64,000 bases of DNA from Staphylococcus sp. MI 10-1553 (GCF_010365305.1 NZ_CP048279.1:186001-250000), one strand, 5' to 3'. Shown: positions 24,980-34,968, numbered from the stretch's first letter. Numbers and translations: made by a program. Notes: a model not told the origin generated them from the letters alone.

Positions 24980-26587
24980 TTACATGGTAATATGTTCAGA
25001 AGTGTAAATTGCAATGCGGATATCTAATGAATTTTTAGGGTGTGTGACATCCATATTAAGCAATTCTTCACATTTCTTGATGCGATATTTAACTGTATTC
25101 CGATGAATAAATAAAATATTAGCCGTCTGTGTAATGTCGCATTGATGTTCTACAAATGTTTTCAAAGTTTTTTTCAATTCTTGATCTTTAGGGTTATCTG
25201 GATAGGCTAATGGACCTAAAGTATACGTGACAAATGGACGTAGCTTATCTGTTGGTATCAGTTGGAGTAGCTCTTCAACATTTTTCGATTTGTAAGTATT
25301 TAAAAACTCTTTTTCTTCTTTTTCTACGTACGTATCATAAATGTCATTGGCTTCTACAAAAGACATAGGGATTTGTTTGAAGTCTGTTACCTCATGTCCA
25401 ATACCGAATGAAATGGTACTGTTGAAGTGCTTTTGATATTCCTTTTGTAAAAAGCGACAATAGTCTAAATAGTATGTGTGCCTTTTTTGTAGTAAAATGG
25501 CGTATTTATTTTGATCATTGAGACCAAAGACACTAATATCGTTATCTAAATCTGTCAACATACTGTAAAGCCAATCAAAAGTGAGTTGATGACGCTCCGA
25601 TAAATAAATACTATTTTCGACACCTTCTTCTTTGTCGACACCACAAATAATGACTTGATAATAATTAGAATGCTTTAAATTATAACGTTTGAAAAACTCT
25701 GGGTTCATTCTCATATCAATAGGTGCAGGATCTTTACTGTACATTAAAGAAGTGAAAAATTGGCTGCTTTCATGTTGCTCTGTTGCTCGAATCTTACTGT
25801 TTTTATAAATTGCAAAACTGAGTGTATTGATTGCTTGTTCCAAAGCTAAATGGCTAAAAGGATAACTTAACGTATAAGCTTTTGAGATTAGTAAATAGTA
25901 TGGAAAATATTTGAAAGCAGGAACTTCTAAAACGACATAATCACGTTGGAAGTCATGCTCATTCTCTAATTTTTGCTCAAGATACGTATTATGAAAGAAT
26001 TTTAGTGCTTGCTGTGTGGCTTTCTGATCATTCTCAAAATGTCCACCTTTTGATTCAACTAAATGAAACGGATTAATTAACAGGACAGGGACTTTTAACA
26101 TTTTTGCCATTTGATGAATCATGGTAGAAACAGGATACTCATTGATAAGCATGCGATTCATTTTTTGTTGAATATCTAAAGCATAGTATAGCTTTTCTGT
26201 CTCTTCATCAAGTATAAAAGATGAAATATGATGCGTGAGCGGTCCGAGTTTCCAATGTGAAGGAATCTCAATCAATGGAAAATTTAATTCATTCGCAAAA
26301 TCTATGACCTCTTGATCTAATTTTTGTAAAAAGCGAGACAATTTTATTGCGAGCCCTGCTATAGGAACGTTATGAAGTTCACGGATAAAGTCAATGAGTG
26401 CACGTTGATTGTTTTGAAAAATCATCCCTGTTGTTAAGAGTAACGCATTTGCTGTTGTATAGTTCATGACGTCAGGCGTTTCAGTAATATCCACACTTTC
26501 TACAATACGATTTAAATCAGCCTCATCATTCAAAACGGATAACCCCGAAAATTGCTCCACCTGTAAAATGTCCTCTAAAGTTGCCAT
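24980..26587 (-). CDS. pucR: PucR-family transcriptional regulator of purine catabolism
   Basis: The 535-residue protein has the PucR domain (residues 1-125; ATLEDILQVEQFSGLSVL), a variable middle with a GGDEF-like CdaR region (about 280-430), and the C-terminal PucR helix-turn-helix (DITQTANILFIHRNTVKYRI). Bacillus PucR activates purine and ureide catabolic genes with allantoin or related compounds as effector. It is divergent from the permease and allantoinase genes, and the 140-base gap holds a dyad (26690-26699). It probably activates the 26.7-40.8 kb genes (inference). Confidence 0.88.
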   Translation of the reverse strand: MATLEDILQVEQFSGLSVLNDEADLNRIVESVDITETPDVMNYTTANALLLTTGMIFQNNQRALIDFIRELHNVPIAGLAIKLSRFLQKLDQEVIDFANELNFPLIEIPSHWKLGPLTHHISSFILDEETEKLYYALDIQQKMNRMLINEYPVSTMIHQMAKMLKVPVLLINPFHLVESKGGHFENDQKATQQALKFFHNTYLEQKLENEHDFQRDYVVLEVPAFKYFPYYLLISKAYTLSYPFSHLALEQAINTLSFAIYKNSKIRATEQHESSQFFTSLMYSKDPAPIDMRMNPEFFKRYNLKHSNYYQVIICGVDKEEGVENSIYLSERHQLTFDWLYSMLTDLDNDISVFGLNDQNKYAILLQKRHTYYLDYCRFLQKEYQKHFNSTISFGIGHEVTDFKQIPMSFVEANDIYDTYVEKEEKEFLNTYKSKNVEELLQLIPTDKLRPFVTYTLGPLAYPDNPKDQELKKTLKTFVEHQCDITQTANILFIHRNTVKYRIKKCEELLNMDVTHPKNSLDIRIAIYTSEHITM

Positions 26588-26685
26588 TGAGACACCACCT
26601 TTGTATAAAATAACTAAAAAAATATTTGTTTATGTCAAAAGTGACAAAGAATATTCATTGCTTCAATAGTACACTAATTTTTGAA

Positions 26686-26703
26686 AGATTTGTATACAAT
26701 CTT
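26686..26703. promoter_or_regulatory. Dyad in the pucR-pucI intergenic region
   Basis: The palindrome TTGTATACAA (26690-26699) is extended by AAGATT on the left and TCTT on the right, an imperfect 18-19 base dyad about 30 bases before the permease start. It is a candidate PucR operator or an extended -10 region. Confidence 0.35.
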
Positions 26704-26729
26704 GAAAACTTCATAAAAGGGGGATCATC

Positions 26730-28187
26730 ATGGCTTTGCATCAGTATGACCCAACATTCTATGAGCAACGTGGTTACAATAAAGATATTATGCCCAAAGG
26801 CCCCGAGCAAAGAGATACTTCAGCCTTTAACTTTTTCACATTGTGGATGGGTGCTGTGCATAATATTCCGAACTATGCAGCTGTAGGTGGTTTTTTAATA
26901 CTCGGTCTTTCGCCGTTACAAGTCATGTTTGCACTCGTTATTAGTTCGCTATTAATTGGGATTTTACTTGCGGTGAATGGGTATGCAGGTTCCAAATATG
27001 GAATTCCATTTGCGATTCACTTGCGGTTAACATACGGTGACATCGGTGCAAAATTACCTGGTATTTTACGTGGTGTTATTGCAGGGATAGCGTGGTTTGG
27101 TTTACAAACTTTTGCAGGTTCTGTTGCATTGATTATCGTATTAAACAAAATTTTTCCTGGTTTTTCTGACATTGGCGGTGGACATAAATTTTTAGGTATT
27201 ACTGTATCAGGGTTTATCGCATTCATGCTCTTCTGGCTAATTAATTTTGCAATTGGATTTGGTGGCGGAAAAATTCTCAACAAATTCACAGCAGTGTTAA
27301 ATCCACTCATTTATATCATTTTTGGTGGAATGACGATTTGGGGAATCAAAGCAGGTGGAGGATTTTCCAACATTTTAAATTATGAGTTGTCAACAAACGG
27401 TAGTACAGCTTATCCGGTATTGTTAGGATTTTTTATCGTATTTAACTCATTACTTGCTGTATGGGCAGCACCTGGTGCGAGTGTTGCAGACTTTACTCAA
27501 CGTGCAAAATCAACAAAAGCACAAATTATTGGCCAAATTTCGGGTGTCATTGTGGCACATGTGTTATTCGCGTTTTCAAGTATTTGTATTCTTATCGGTG
27601 GTTCGATTTTTTATGGCAAACAAGAATGGAATATTTTAAACATTATTGAACGATGGGATAGTAACATTGCAATTGTATTTGCTGTAGGGATTTTATTGAT
27701 GACAACGATTTCTACCAATGCGACAAGTAATATTATTCCAGCTGGTTATCAAATTAGTGCACTTTTCCCTAAGAAAATTTCATACCGTAAAGGTGTTGTG
27801 ATCGCAGGGATTGTTAGTATATTAATTATGCCGTGGAAGATGATGGAAAATAATGATAGTATTTTTCTCTTCTTAAATATGATTGGCGCTATTTTAGGTC
27901 CAGTCGCAGGGGTTATGGTTTTTCATTTCTATGTTGTCGCTAAGCAGAAAATCAACTTAGAGAAATTGTATTTTGATATGAATGATGTTTCAAAGAGTGT
28001 TCAACGTTTTAATATGAGCGCTTATGTTGCAACGATTATCGGTGTGATTGTTTCATCTTTGGGATTCATACCACAACTTGGGATTATCGGACAATTATCA
28101 TGGTTTATAGGTTTCTTTATTGCAGGTCTTTGTTATCTTGCACTTAATCAAATGTTAAGAAGAAAAGGTGATTATGATGAAATTTGA
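26730..28187 (+). CDS. pucI: NCS1 family allantoin permease
   Basis: The 485-residue membrane protein has 12 hydrophobic spans and NCS1 features: an N-terminal QRDTSAFNFFTLWMGAVHNI, a GAKLPGILRGVIAGIAWFGLQ stretch and NATSNIIPAGY. NCS1 carriers import nucleobases, hydantoins or allantoin with Na+ or H+. Position at the head of the allantoinase operon points to allantoin. GGGGGATCATC precedes the ATG. The stop overlaps the beginning of allB, so the two are translationally coupled. Confidence 0.9.
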   Translation: MALHQYDPTFYEQRGYNKDIMPKGPEQRDTSAFNFFTLWMGAVHNIPNYAAVGGFLILGLSPLQVMFALVISSLLIGILLAVNGYAGSKYGIPFAIHLRLTYGDIGAKLPGILRGVIAGIAWFGLQTFAGSVALIIVLNKIFPGFSDIGGGHKFLGITVSGFIAFMLFWLINFAIGFGGGKILNKFTAVLNPLIYIIFGGMTIWGIKAGGGFSNILNYELSTNGSTAYPVLLGFFIVFNSLLAVWAAPGASVADFTQRAKSTKAQIIGQISGVIVAHVLFAFSSICILIGGSIFYGKQEWNILNIIERWDSNIAIVFAVGILLMTTISTNATSNIIPAGYQISALFPKKISYRKGVVIAGIVSILIMPWKMMENNDSIFLFLNMIGAILGPVAGVMVFHFYVVAKQKINLEKLYFDMNDVSKSVQRFNMSAYVATIIGVIVSSLGFIPQLGIIGQLSWFIGFFIAGLCYLALNQMLRRKGDYDEI

Positions 28188-29541
28188 TTCAATTATTAAA
28201 AATGGTCGTGTTATTTTACAAGATGGAGAAGCAAATGTAGAAATTGGAGTTAAAGACGGTGTGATTGCGGCGATTGGTCAGGAATTGGGAGATGCTGATA
28301 CAATTATCGATGCTCAAGGTCATATCGTATCACCAGGTATGGTAGATGCGCATGTTCACATTACAGAACCAGGTGGTGGCTATCGTGACGAATGGGAAGG
28401 CTATGAAACAGGCACACGTGCATCTGCAAAAGGTGGTGTGACAACAATTGTCGAAATGCCACTCAACCAAGTCCCTGCGACAGTGGACCACGAATCTATT
28501 CAAGCTAAATTTGAGGCTGGAAAAGGTAAGTTGTCTGTCGATGTTGCAAGTTATGGTGGTTTAGTACCGTTTAATCTAAATGGTGGAATTCAAGAGTTAG
28601 ATCAAGACGGTGTTGTTGCATATAAGTGTTTTGTAGCAACATGTGGCGATCGTTCAATTGATGGTGACTTTATGAATGTGGATGACTATTCACTATATGA
28701 AGGTATGAAACAAATCGCTAAAACGGGTAAAATTTTATCTATTCATGCTGAAAATGCAGCGATTACAGATGCGTTAGGCCAACAAGCTTATGAAAATGGG
28801 GAAACAACTATGGCAGCTTATGTTGACTCACGTCCTGTATTTACAGAAGTTGAGCCAATTCGTAAAATTATTTTATTCGCGAAAGAAACAGGTTGTCGCG
28901 TACACATTGTACATGTTGCTTGTGAAGAAGGTGTGGAAGAAGTGAAAAAAGCACAGGCAGAAGGTGTAGACATCACTTGTGAAACATGTACACATTACCT
29001 TTATTTTTACAAAGAAGAATTAGATGAGATAGGACCGGTTGTGAAATGTTCACCGCCAATTCGTGAAAAATCGCGTTTAGAAGGTATGTGGCAACGTGTG
29101 CTAAATGGTGATATCTCGTTTGTAACATCTGACCATTCTCCATGTACACCTGACCTTAAAGATAAAGACAATGCATTTGAAGCGTGGGGAGGAATCGCCG
29201 GCGTACAAAACAATGTAGATGTGCTCTTTGATGAAGGTGTCAATAAACGTCAAATGTCATTGCAACGTTTTGCAGAAATCATTGCACACAATCCAGCAAA
29301 ACGCTTTGGCTTAACAAATAAAGGAACAATTCAAGTTGGTAAAGATGCGGACTTTGTATTTATAGCACCGAATACATCTTACACGTTACAAGCTCAAGAT
29401 TTGGCGTATAGACACCAAATCAGTCCTTATATCGGTCGCGAAATTGGTGCACGTGTTGTGAAAACAATCTTAAAAGGTCATGTGATTTATGACATTGAAA
29501 CAGGTTTGAGTGACGAAAAACATGGTGCATTCATTTCATAA
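28177..29541 (+). CDS. allB: Allantoinase
   Basis: The cyclic amidohydrolase opens allantoin to allantoate. Counted from ATG 28177 (behind AAAAGGTG), metal ligands fall at H59 and H61 (DAHVH), carboxylated K150 (AYKCF), H190 (SIHAEN), H246 (HIVHVA) and D319 (TSDHSP). These nearly match the E. coli AllB positions. Length 454 is typical. ATG 28174 or GTG 28168 would add one or three residues. It overlaps the permease gene by 11 bases. A terminator follows, so permease and allantoinase form a two-gene operon separate from allC onward. Confidence 0.95.
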   Translation: MKFDSIIKNGRVILQDGEANVEIGVKDGVIAAIGQELGDADTIIDAQGHIVSPGMVDAHVHITEPGGGYRDEWEGYETGTRASAKGGVTTIVEMPLNQVPATVDHESIQAKFEAGKGKLSVDVASYGGLVPFNLNGGIQELDQDGVVAYKCFVATCGDRSIDGDFMNVDDYSLYEGMKQIAKTGKILSIHAENAAITDALGQQAYENGETTMAAYVDSRPVFTEVEPIRKIILFAKETGCRVHIVHVACEEGVEEVKKAQAEGVDITCETCTHYLYFYKEELDEIGPVVKCSPPIREKSRLEGMWQRVLNGDISFVTSDHSPCTPDLKDKDNAFEAWGGIAGVQNNVDVLFDEGVNKRQMSLQRFAEIIAHNPAKRFGLTNKGTIQVGKDADFVFIAPNTSYTLQAQDLAYRHQISPYIGREIGARVVKTILKGHVIYDIETGLSDEKHGAFIS

Positions 29542-29564
29542 TTAAGTTGTAGGAAATAAAAAAT

Positions 29565-29635
29565 AGCACGGTGAGTTATCTGTTGAAACGTCAAATGTAG
29601 AGAGGTTTCAATTGGATGGGCTCACCGCGCTTTTG
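29565..29635. terminator. Terminator between allB and the convergent amidohydrolase gene
   Basis: AGCACGGTGAG (29565-29575) pairs with CTCACCGCGCT (29621-29631) with one mismatch, followed by TTTT on the + strand and preceded by an A-tract that serves the - strand. The loop itself holds a small GAAAC/GTTTC hairpin. Confidence 0.75.
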
Positions 29636-30880
29636 TTAAGAATTCAATTGTGTTGTTTTATAGCTTAACTGAAGTGCTGTTTGTATAAGTACTTCAACAC
29701 CTATTCGTATCTGGTCATCTGTCACACTTTCATCTGGTGAATGACTAATGCCTTTTTCACAGGGGATAAAAATCATACTTGTAGGACAACATTTTGCTAA
29801 TTGCATAGCATCATGTCCAGCACCGCTAAATAAATATTGATATGTTATCTCATTTGTTTGACAAATAGACTCAATCATCTGGCCGATAGGTTGTGATAGA
29901 TGTGTTGGTGTCTCCTCGGTTAATGTAGTTAAAGTGTAAGTGATATCGCGTTGTTGTGTCGTAGTTGCAATTGCTTGTTCAATAGCAGTAGCTGCTTCAT
30001 CACGTGCTGTCGTATCAATACTACGTAAATCAACGAACAAGGTTGCTTCACCTGGAATAGCGTTCATCGTATTAGGGCGAATGTCTATATGTCCCACAGT
30101 TGAAACTAGTCCGCTTTCTTGGTAGTGCTGACCAATTGATTCAATTTGTGTAATGATTTCAGCTGCGCAAGTGAGTGCATCTTGTCGCATCATCATAGGT
30201 GTTGCCCCCGAATGACTGGTTACGCCTTGAAGTGTCAGTTTAAATCTTTGAGGTGCTGCAATATGTGTGACTATGCCAATATCAGTTACCGTTTTTTCAA
30301 GAACAGGACCTTGTTCAATGTGAAGTTCAACATAAGCTTTCGGTTGAGGTGTTGTTGAGAAATCAGCAGCTTGAGTCGTGACAGTTTCTTGTACCGCTTC
30401 ATATAAAGTCTTTCCATCTTGATCAGATAACTTTTCCATTTCTTCTTTTGAGAGATTCCCACAATAATAACGACTTCCAAGTGTTGCTACATTAAAGCGT
30501 GCAGACTCTTCACAAGTGAATGCCACAATCTCAATGGGATGATCGGTTTCAATTTGTTGATCATTTAAGTAACGTACAAATTCTAATGCCCCTACAATAC
30601 CTAGTAATCCGTCGTAACGTCCACCTTCTGGAACGGTATCGATATGTGAGCCGATAAGAACCGGCGGCAAGTCTGGATAGCGTCCCTCACGTCTTGCGAT
30701 AACATTGCCGATCCCGTCAAAATGCACCTTTAGGCCTTCTTCTTGGCAATACATGGAAAATTTAAGAGCTGCTAAACGCTCATTGTGAGTAAAAGCAAGT
30801 CGATTAATGCCTTTTAAAGAGGTGCTCAAACCTAAATTGTTAAAACTATTAAGCGTTTTTAATACACGAGTTAATTTCAT
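29636..30880 (-). CDS. M20-family N-carbamoyl amidohydrolase (AllC paralogue)
   Basis: The 414-residue dinuclear-metal hydrolase has GSHIDTVPEGGRYDG (metal H and D), FTCEESARF (catalytic Glu pair), ELHIEQGPVLE (metal H), SHSGATPM (dimerisation/substrate) and ISHSPDES (last metal H). It belongs with allantoate amidohydrolase, beta-ureidopropionase and L-carbamoylase. A second, AllC-like protein is encoded at 31884, so this one may act on another N-carbamoyl compound such as an N-carbamoyl amino acid, or be a redundant AllC. It lies 12 bases after the alpha/beta hydrolase gene in a leftward operon, divergent from allC. Confidence 0.85.
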   Translation of the reverse strand: MKLTRVLKTLNSFNNLGLSTSLKGINRLAFTHNERLAALKFSMYCQEEGLKVHFDGIGNVIARREGRYPDLPPVLIGSHIDTVPEGGRYDGLLGIVGALEFVRYLNDQQIETDHPIEIVAFTCEESARFNVATLGSRYYCGNLSKEEMEKLSDQDGKTLYEAVQETVTTQAADFSTTPQPKAYVELHIEQGPVLEKTVTDIGIVTHIAAPQRFKLTLQGVTSHSGATPMMMRQDALTCAAEIITQIESIGQHYQESGLVSTVGHIDIRPNTMNAIPGEATLFVDLRSIDTTARDEAATAIEQAIATTTQQRDITYTLTTLTEETPTHLSQPIGQMIESICQTNEITYQYLFSGAGHDAMQLAKCCPTSMIFIPCEKGISHSPDESVTDDQIRIGVEVLIQTALQLSYKTTQLNS

Positions 30881-30892
30881 ATCAACACTCCT

Positions 30893-31711
30893 TTATTGTG
30901 ATTGTTGTTGCCATAAAAAATTTGTAGCTTTTCGGTAAAGATTAATATTGTCTTCAGTTACTAGACGATCAAAATCATGAGCGTGCTTCGAAATGGCCTC
31001 TAGATGATGTTGTGGAATATAATGCGCCATTGTTTGGCTGTATTCAAAAGGGACATCTGGATCGAATGTACAGTGTGCAAGAAAAGTTGGTGGTAGCGTC
31101 TTAAGGTCCGAATGTTGAAGTTCATACGAATCAATGTGCTTACCCATTCGAGTCAACCAAATGTCGCGATGTCTGTAATAAAGATAGATCAAGTAGCGAA
31201 TAGGTGTTTCTTTATTAGTTATAGGTTCATTGTGGGTCAATTCAGTTTCAAGTTTATCGTTAAGCATTGAAGCAATATGTTGTTGGTCCGTCGGTAAACG
31301 CTGAAATGCAGCATGTTTAAAATCGTAATATCCATAGAATAAAATGAGTCCTTGTACTGAACGAAGTGTCGCGAGTAGGCAAGCGAGATAAGCTCCAGAT
31401 GAACGCCCCATTACGTAAATGGGACTGTCTTGTTGTTTGGCTATGTGATCATAGGCCGCTGTAACATCTTCAACAATATGTGTGAGTTTTGCTTCTGGAA
31501 TAAAACGATAAGGTACAGTAAAGACATTGAATGAACGTCTTAAAACATTCATATAAGGTTCCGGTAAATCGTCCACTTTTCCAAACACGAGACCACCACC
31601 GTGAATATAAAGAAGTGTGCCAAGAGGGGCGTCGGTATTTGTTGTGGGGTACCAACGGCCTGTAAGTTTAAAAGTTGAACCAAATGTCTCAAGCATAGAT
31701 TTTTCAGTCAT
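30893..31711 (-). CDS. Alpha/beta hydrolase (HSL-like)
   Basis: The 272-residue protein has the oxyanion motif IHGGGLVFG (about 34-42), the nucleophile elbow GRSSGAY (Ser near 107), an acidic residue in CTFDPDVPF and a C-terminal histidine in SKHAHDFD. It is therefore a complete carboxylesterase-type triad. The substrate is unknown; co-transcription with a carbamoyl amidohydrolase inside the ureide island suggests hydrolysis of a ureide-linked ester or amide. AAAAGGAG precedes the ATG. Confidence 0.8.
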   Translation of the reverse strand: MTEKSMLETFGSTFKLTGRWYPTTNTDAPLGTLLYIHGGGLVFGKVDDLPEPYMNVLRRSFNVFTVPYRFIPEAKLTHIVEDVTAAYDHIAKQQDSPIYVMGRSSGAYLACLLATLRSVQGLILFYGYYDFKHAAFQRLPTDQQHIASMLNDKLETELTHNEPITNKETPIRYLIYLYYRHRDIWLTRMGKHIDSYELQHSDLKTLPPTFLAHCTFDPDVPFEYSQTMAHYIPQHHLEAISKHAHDFDRLVTEDNINLYRKATNFLWQQQSQ

Positions 31712-31846
31712 GTGTGATGCTCCTTTTAAGTAAAAGTCTCCTAAATATATAGTAACTTACCAAATGCTGCTTGTATTTGTATGAAGTGCATAAAATAGAG
31801 GTGAGATATTGTCTGTTACGTCAATGAAGAGTCAGCATAATCTTTT

Positions 31847-31852
31847 TATAAT
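31847..31852 (+). promoter_or_regulatory. -10 element of the allC operon
   Basis: TATAAT at 31847-31852 lies 32 bases before the allC start. No good -35 hexamer is found 16-18 bases upstream, which fits a promoter that needs an activator such as PucR (inference). Confidence 0.45.
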
Positions 31853-31883
31853 GGAACATATAGATGACTAAGGAGGACGTACA

Positions 31884-33107
31884 ATGAACATACTTAGCGA
31901 GTTTGAAAAAATGGACAAACTTTTTACTTCTTTTGGAGGTCTTGAACAAGGTGGTATTACGCGTCTTTTATATTCAAAAGAATGGAAAGCAGCAGTCGAT
32001 CAATTAATACAAATTTTCGAACAAGAAGGTTTTGAAGTTCAAAAAGATGCTGTCGGAAACATTTCAGGTCGTTTGGTAGGTACGACGTATCCTGGAGAGA
32101 CAGTAATGTCAGGTTCACACATTGATACTGTAGTTGAAGGCGGCCATTTGGACGGTCAATTCGGTATTTTAGCAGCGTTAATCGCAACAAAGTATTTGAA
32201 AGGAAAATATGGTCAGCCGAAACGTTCAATCGAAGTGCTGTCATTAGCTGAAGAAGAAGGAAGTCGTTTTCCATTTACATTTTGGGGAAGTAAAAACTTC
32301 TTTAATTTAGCAGATAAAAAAGATGTTGAAGATATTGCAGATGCGGAAGGTGTACGTTTTGTAGATGCAATGCATGAAGCTGGATTTGATTTCCGTAAAG
32401 ATAATAAAGTACGTGATGATATTAAAGCTTTTGTGGAAATTCATATTGAACAAGGAAAAGTGCTTGAAGTCGAAGGTAAACAAATCGGTGTGGTTAATGG
32501 AATTGTAGGTCAAAAACGATACACAATTCGTTTGAAAGGTGAGGCTAATCATGCTGGTACAACACCCATGGGCTTACGTCGAGATGCTGTTGTTGCATTT
32601 AGTGAAATTGTTCAAACACTTACAGCACGTGCGGAAGAAATTGGAGATCCGCTCGTTTTAACATTTGGGCATGTCACACCAACGCCAAATACAGTTAATG
32701 TTGTTCCAGGAGAAGTGGAATTTTCAGTAGATACACGTCACGTTGATCAAAAAGTATTAAACACATTTGCTGATGAAATTGAGAAAACAATTCGAAGTGT
32801 TGCAGAACGAAATTATATGGATGTCGACATTAACTTGTGGATGGATGAAGCGCCAACACTAATGAACGACACGATTATTGAAAAAGTACGCAATGCGGCA
32901 GAAAAGTTAGCTAGTGATAATTATAAAGTCATGCCATCAGGTGCTGGTCATGATTCACAAATCTTTGCTAAATATGTACCGACTGGCATGATTTTTGTAC
33001 CGTCTATTGATGGTATATCACATAATACTTCAGAAGAAACAAAAACAGAGGATTTAATTAAAGGTATCGAAGTTTTAGCTGAGGTTTTATACCAGCTTGC
33101 ATATTAA
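31884..33107 (+). CDS. allC: Allantoate amidohydrolase
   Basis: The 407-residue M20 enzyme shows metal ligands H79 (GSHIDT), D90 (GGHLDG), E125 (AEEEGSRF), H187 (VEIHIEQG) and H380 (ISHNTSEE), with NHAGTTPMGLRRD at the dimer-contact region. It hydrolyses allantoate to (S)-ureidoglycine, ammonia and CO2 in the cytosol, with Mn2+ expected. Directly followed by allE, its partner step, which is why this copy rather than the one at 29636 is called AllC. GGAGG precedes the ATG. It heads a + strand run of nine genes to 40792. Confidence 0.92.
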   Translation: MNILSEFEKMDKLFTSFGGLEQGGITRLLYSKEWKAAVDQLIQIFEQEGFEVQKDAVGNISGRLVGTTYPGETVMSGSHIDTVVEGGHLDGQFGILAALIATKYLKGKYGQPKRSIEVLSLAEEEGSRFPFTFWGSKNFFNLADKKDVEDIADAEGVRFVDAMHEAGFDFRKDNKVRDDIKAFVEIHIEQGKVLEVEGKQIGVVNGIVGQKRYTIRLKGEANHAGTTPMGLRRDAVVAFSEIVQTLTARAEEIGDPLVLTFGHVTPTPNTVNVVPGEVEFSVDTRHVDQKVLNTFADEIEKTIRSVAERNYMDVDINLWMDEAPTLMNDTIIEKVRNAAEKLASDNYKVMPSGAGHDSQIFAKYVPTGMIFVPSIDGISHNTSEETKTEDLIKGIEVLAEVLYQLAY

Positions 33108-33132
33108 AAACAATTATAAAGGAGTGTCATGA

Positions 33133-33921
33133 ATGGGTTACTTAAACCATAATCAAGGATATAGAGAAGGTTTATTAGAAACAAGATCAGTTATTAAAAA
33201 GGATAATTATGCTGTTATTACACCAGATGGCGTTGTAAACAATGTAGTTCCAGGGTTTGAAGATTGTGATGTCACGATTTTAGGATCACCAAGACTTGGT
33301 GCGCGTTTTGTTGATTATCTCGTAACAGTTAAAAATAATGGTGGCAACAAACACGGCTTTGCAGGTGACGGTGTACAGTCATTTGTATATGTCGTATATG
33401 GCGAAATTAAAGCTTACGCTGGAGAACAAGTATATACATTAAAACAAGGCGGTTATCTCTATGTTCCACCTCATTTAAAATTAACATTTGAGAACAATAA
33501 CAATGGTGAAGATAGCCGATTGTTCTTATATAAAAAACGTTATCAACCTCTTGAAGGTCATTCACCAGAAATTGTATTTGGCAATGTTAATGACTTGAAA
33601 CAAACGCCATATGAAGGTATGGATGAAGTTTTAATTCAAGATTTACTACCTGCAGACATTGCATATGATATGAATATTCACATTCTATCATTCAAACCAG
33701 GTGCTTCACATGGCTATATTGAAACACATGTACAAGAACATGGTGCTTATGTATTAAGTGGTCGTGGCATGTACAACTTAGACAATGATTGGTTACCTGT
33801 CGATAAAGGCGATTATATTTTTATGGGAGCATATGTACCACAAGCGACATATGCCATTGGACTAGAGGAACCATTTGCGTATATTTATTCAAAAGATGCC
33901 AACAGAGATGTTGAAATTTAA
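33133..33921 (+). CDS. allE: (S)-ureidoglycine aminohydrolase
   Basis: The 262-residue bicupin begins GYLNHNQGYREGLLETRS, a family signature, and has two cupin barrels (about 65-125 and 180-250). The Mn2+ site of the C-terminal barrel is visible as HGYIETHVQEHGAYVLSG (E, H, H). It converts ureidoglycine to ureidoglycolate and ammonia, preventing spontaneous decay to glyoxylate. Length equals the E. coli enzyme. It sits 25 bases after allC. Confidence 0.93.
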   Translation: MGYLNHNQGYREGLLETRSVIKKDNYAVITPDGVVNNVVPGFEDCDVTILGSPRLGARFVDYLVTVKNNGGNKHGFAGDGVQSFVYVVYGEIKAYAGEQVYTLKQGGYLYVPPHLKLTFENNNNGEDSRLFLYKKRYQPLEGHSPEIVFGNVNDLKQTPYEGMDEVLIQDLLPADIAYDMNIHILSFKPGASHGYIETHVQEHGAYVLSGRGMYNLDNDWLPVDKGDYIFMGAYVPQATYAIGLEEPFAYIYSKDANRDVEI

Positions 33922-33936
33922 GTAGGTGTGACTGAT

Positions 33937-34968
33937 ATGGAAATTGAAAATTTGACCTATATAGAAGGTAGGCAGTTACGTCAATTAATGAAAGAAAAGC
34001 TTGTCACAGCGGGTCTTCCCGTTGCCCAAGCTGAAAAGTCAGCAGATTTATTAATTTTTGCGGATGAAAGAGGAATTCATTCGCACGGTGCTGTTCGAAT
34101 GCGTTATTATGCAGAACGCATTGTGAAAAAAGGATACAATTTGGAACCTCAAATGAAGTTTGAAAAGACGGGACCAAGCACAGGTGTCTTTCATGGCGAC
34201 AATGCCTTGGGACACTTTGTTGCTTATGAAGCAATGCAACATGCGATAGATTTAGCAAAAGAGAGCGGTATAGGTGCTGTAGGTATATACGAAATGGGAC
34301 ATAGTGGTGCAATTGGCTATTTTGCTAAACAAGCTGCTGAAGCTGGAATGGTGGCATTAACGATGTGCCAATCTGATCCAATGGTAGTGCCTTATGGTGG
34401 GACAAAGCCATATTATGGTACGAATCCAATTGCATTTGCAGCGCCGAGGTTAGGTGAGACACCGATTTTATTCGATATGGCGACAACTGTTCAAGCATGG
34501 GGCAAAATTCTAGATGCACAAAGTAAAGGGCGTACAATTCCAGATACTTGGGCAGTCGACGAGAAAGGACATCCGACAACAGATCCGAATCAAGTGAGTG
34601 CGCTTTTACCAATGGCAGGGGCTAAAGGTTACGGATTAATGATGATGGTCGATATACTGGCTGGAAGTTTGTTAGGTTTGCCTCATGGTATGCATGTCAC
34701 TTCAATGTATAAAGATTTGTCTGAATATCGTCGATTAGGTCAATTTCATTTAGTAATTAACTCAAGCTTCTTTGGAGAACAAGATGCCTTTTTAAATAAA
34801 GTGGAACAAATGGTTAAAGAATTACATCAAATTCAGCCGGCAAGCGGTTTTGAAAACGTTTGTTATCCGGGTGAAATTCAAGAAACTGTGGCAAAAACAT
34901 ATGCACAATCAGGTATTCCAATTCCAACTGACATCGTGCAATATCTTGAGTCACCAACGCTATATTAA
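33937..34968 (+). CDS. allD: Ureidoglycolate dehydrogenase, copy 1
   Basis: ATG 33937 is 8 bases after AGGTG; a GTG at 33928 overlaps that site. The 343-residue protein belongs to the malate/L-lactate (LDH2) family with a novel NAD fold: RGIHSHGAVRM (catalytic His region), MGHSGAIGYF, MCQSDPMVVPYGG, FGTNPIAFA-type TNPIAFAAP and AKGYGLMMMVDILAGSLLG. It oxidises ureidoglycolate to oxalurate with NAD+. It is 15 bases downstream of allE and followed by a close paralogue. Confidence 0.88.
   Translation: MEIENLTYIEGRQLRQLMKEKLVTAGLPVAQAEKSADLLIFADERGIHSHGAVRMRYYAERIVKKGYNLEPQMKFEKTGPSTGVFHGDNALGHFVAYEAMQHAIDLAKESGIGAVGIYEMGHSGAIGYFAKQAAEAGMVALTMCQSDPMVVPYGGTKPYYGTNPIAFAAPRLGETPILFDMATTVQAWGKILDAQSKGRTIPDTWAVDEKGHPTTDPNQVSALLPMAGAKGYGLMMMVDILAGSLLGLPHGMHVTSMYKDLSEYRRLGQFHLVINSSFFGEQDAFLNKVEQMVKELHQIQPASGFENVCYPGEIQETVAKTYAQSGIPIPTDIVQYLESPTLY

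Noticed and set aside
29565..29635. Attenuator or riboswitch in the ureide island.
   Set aside because: The structure is a simple terminator between convergent genes; no riboswitch core motifs were seen.
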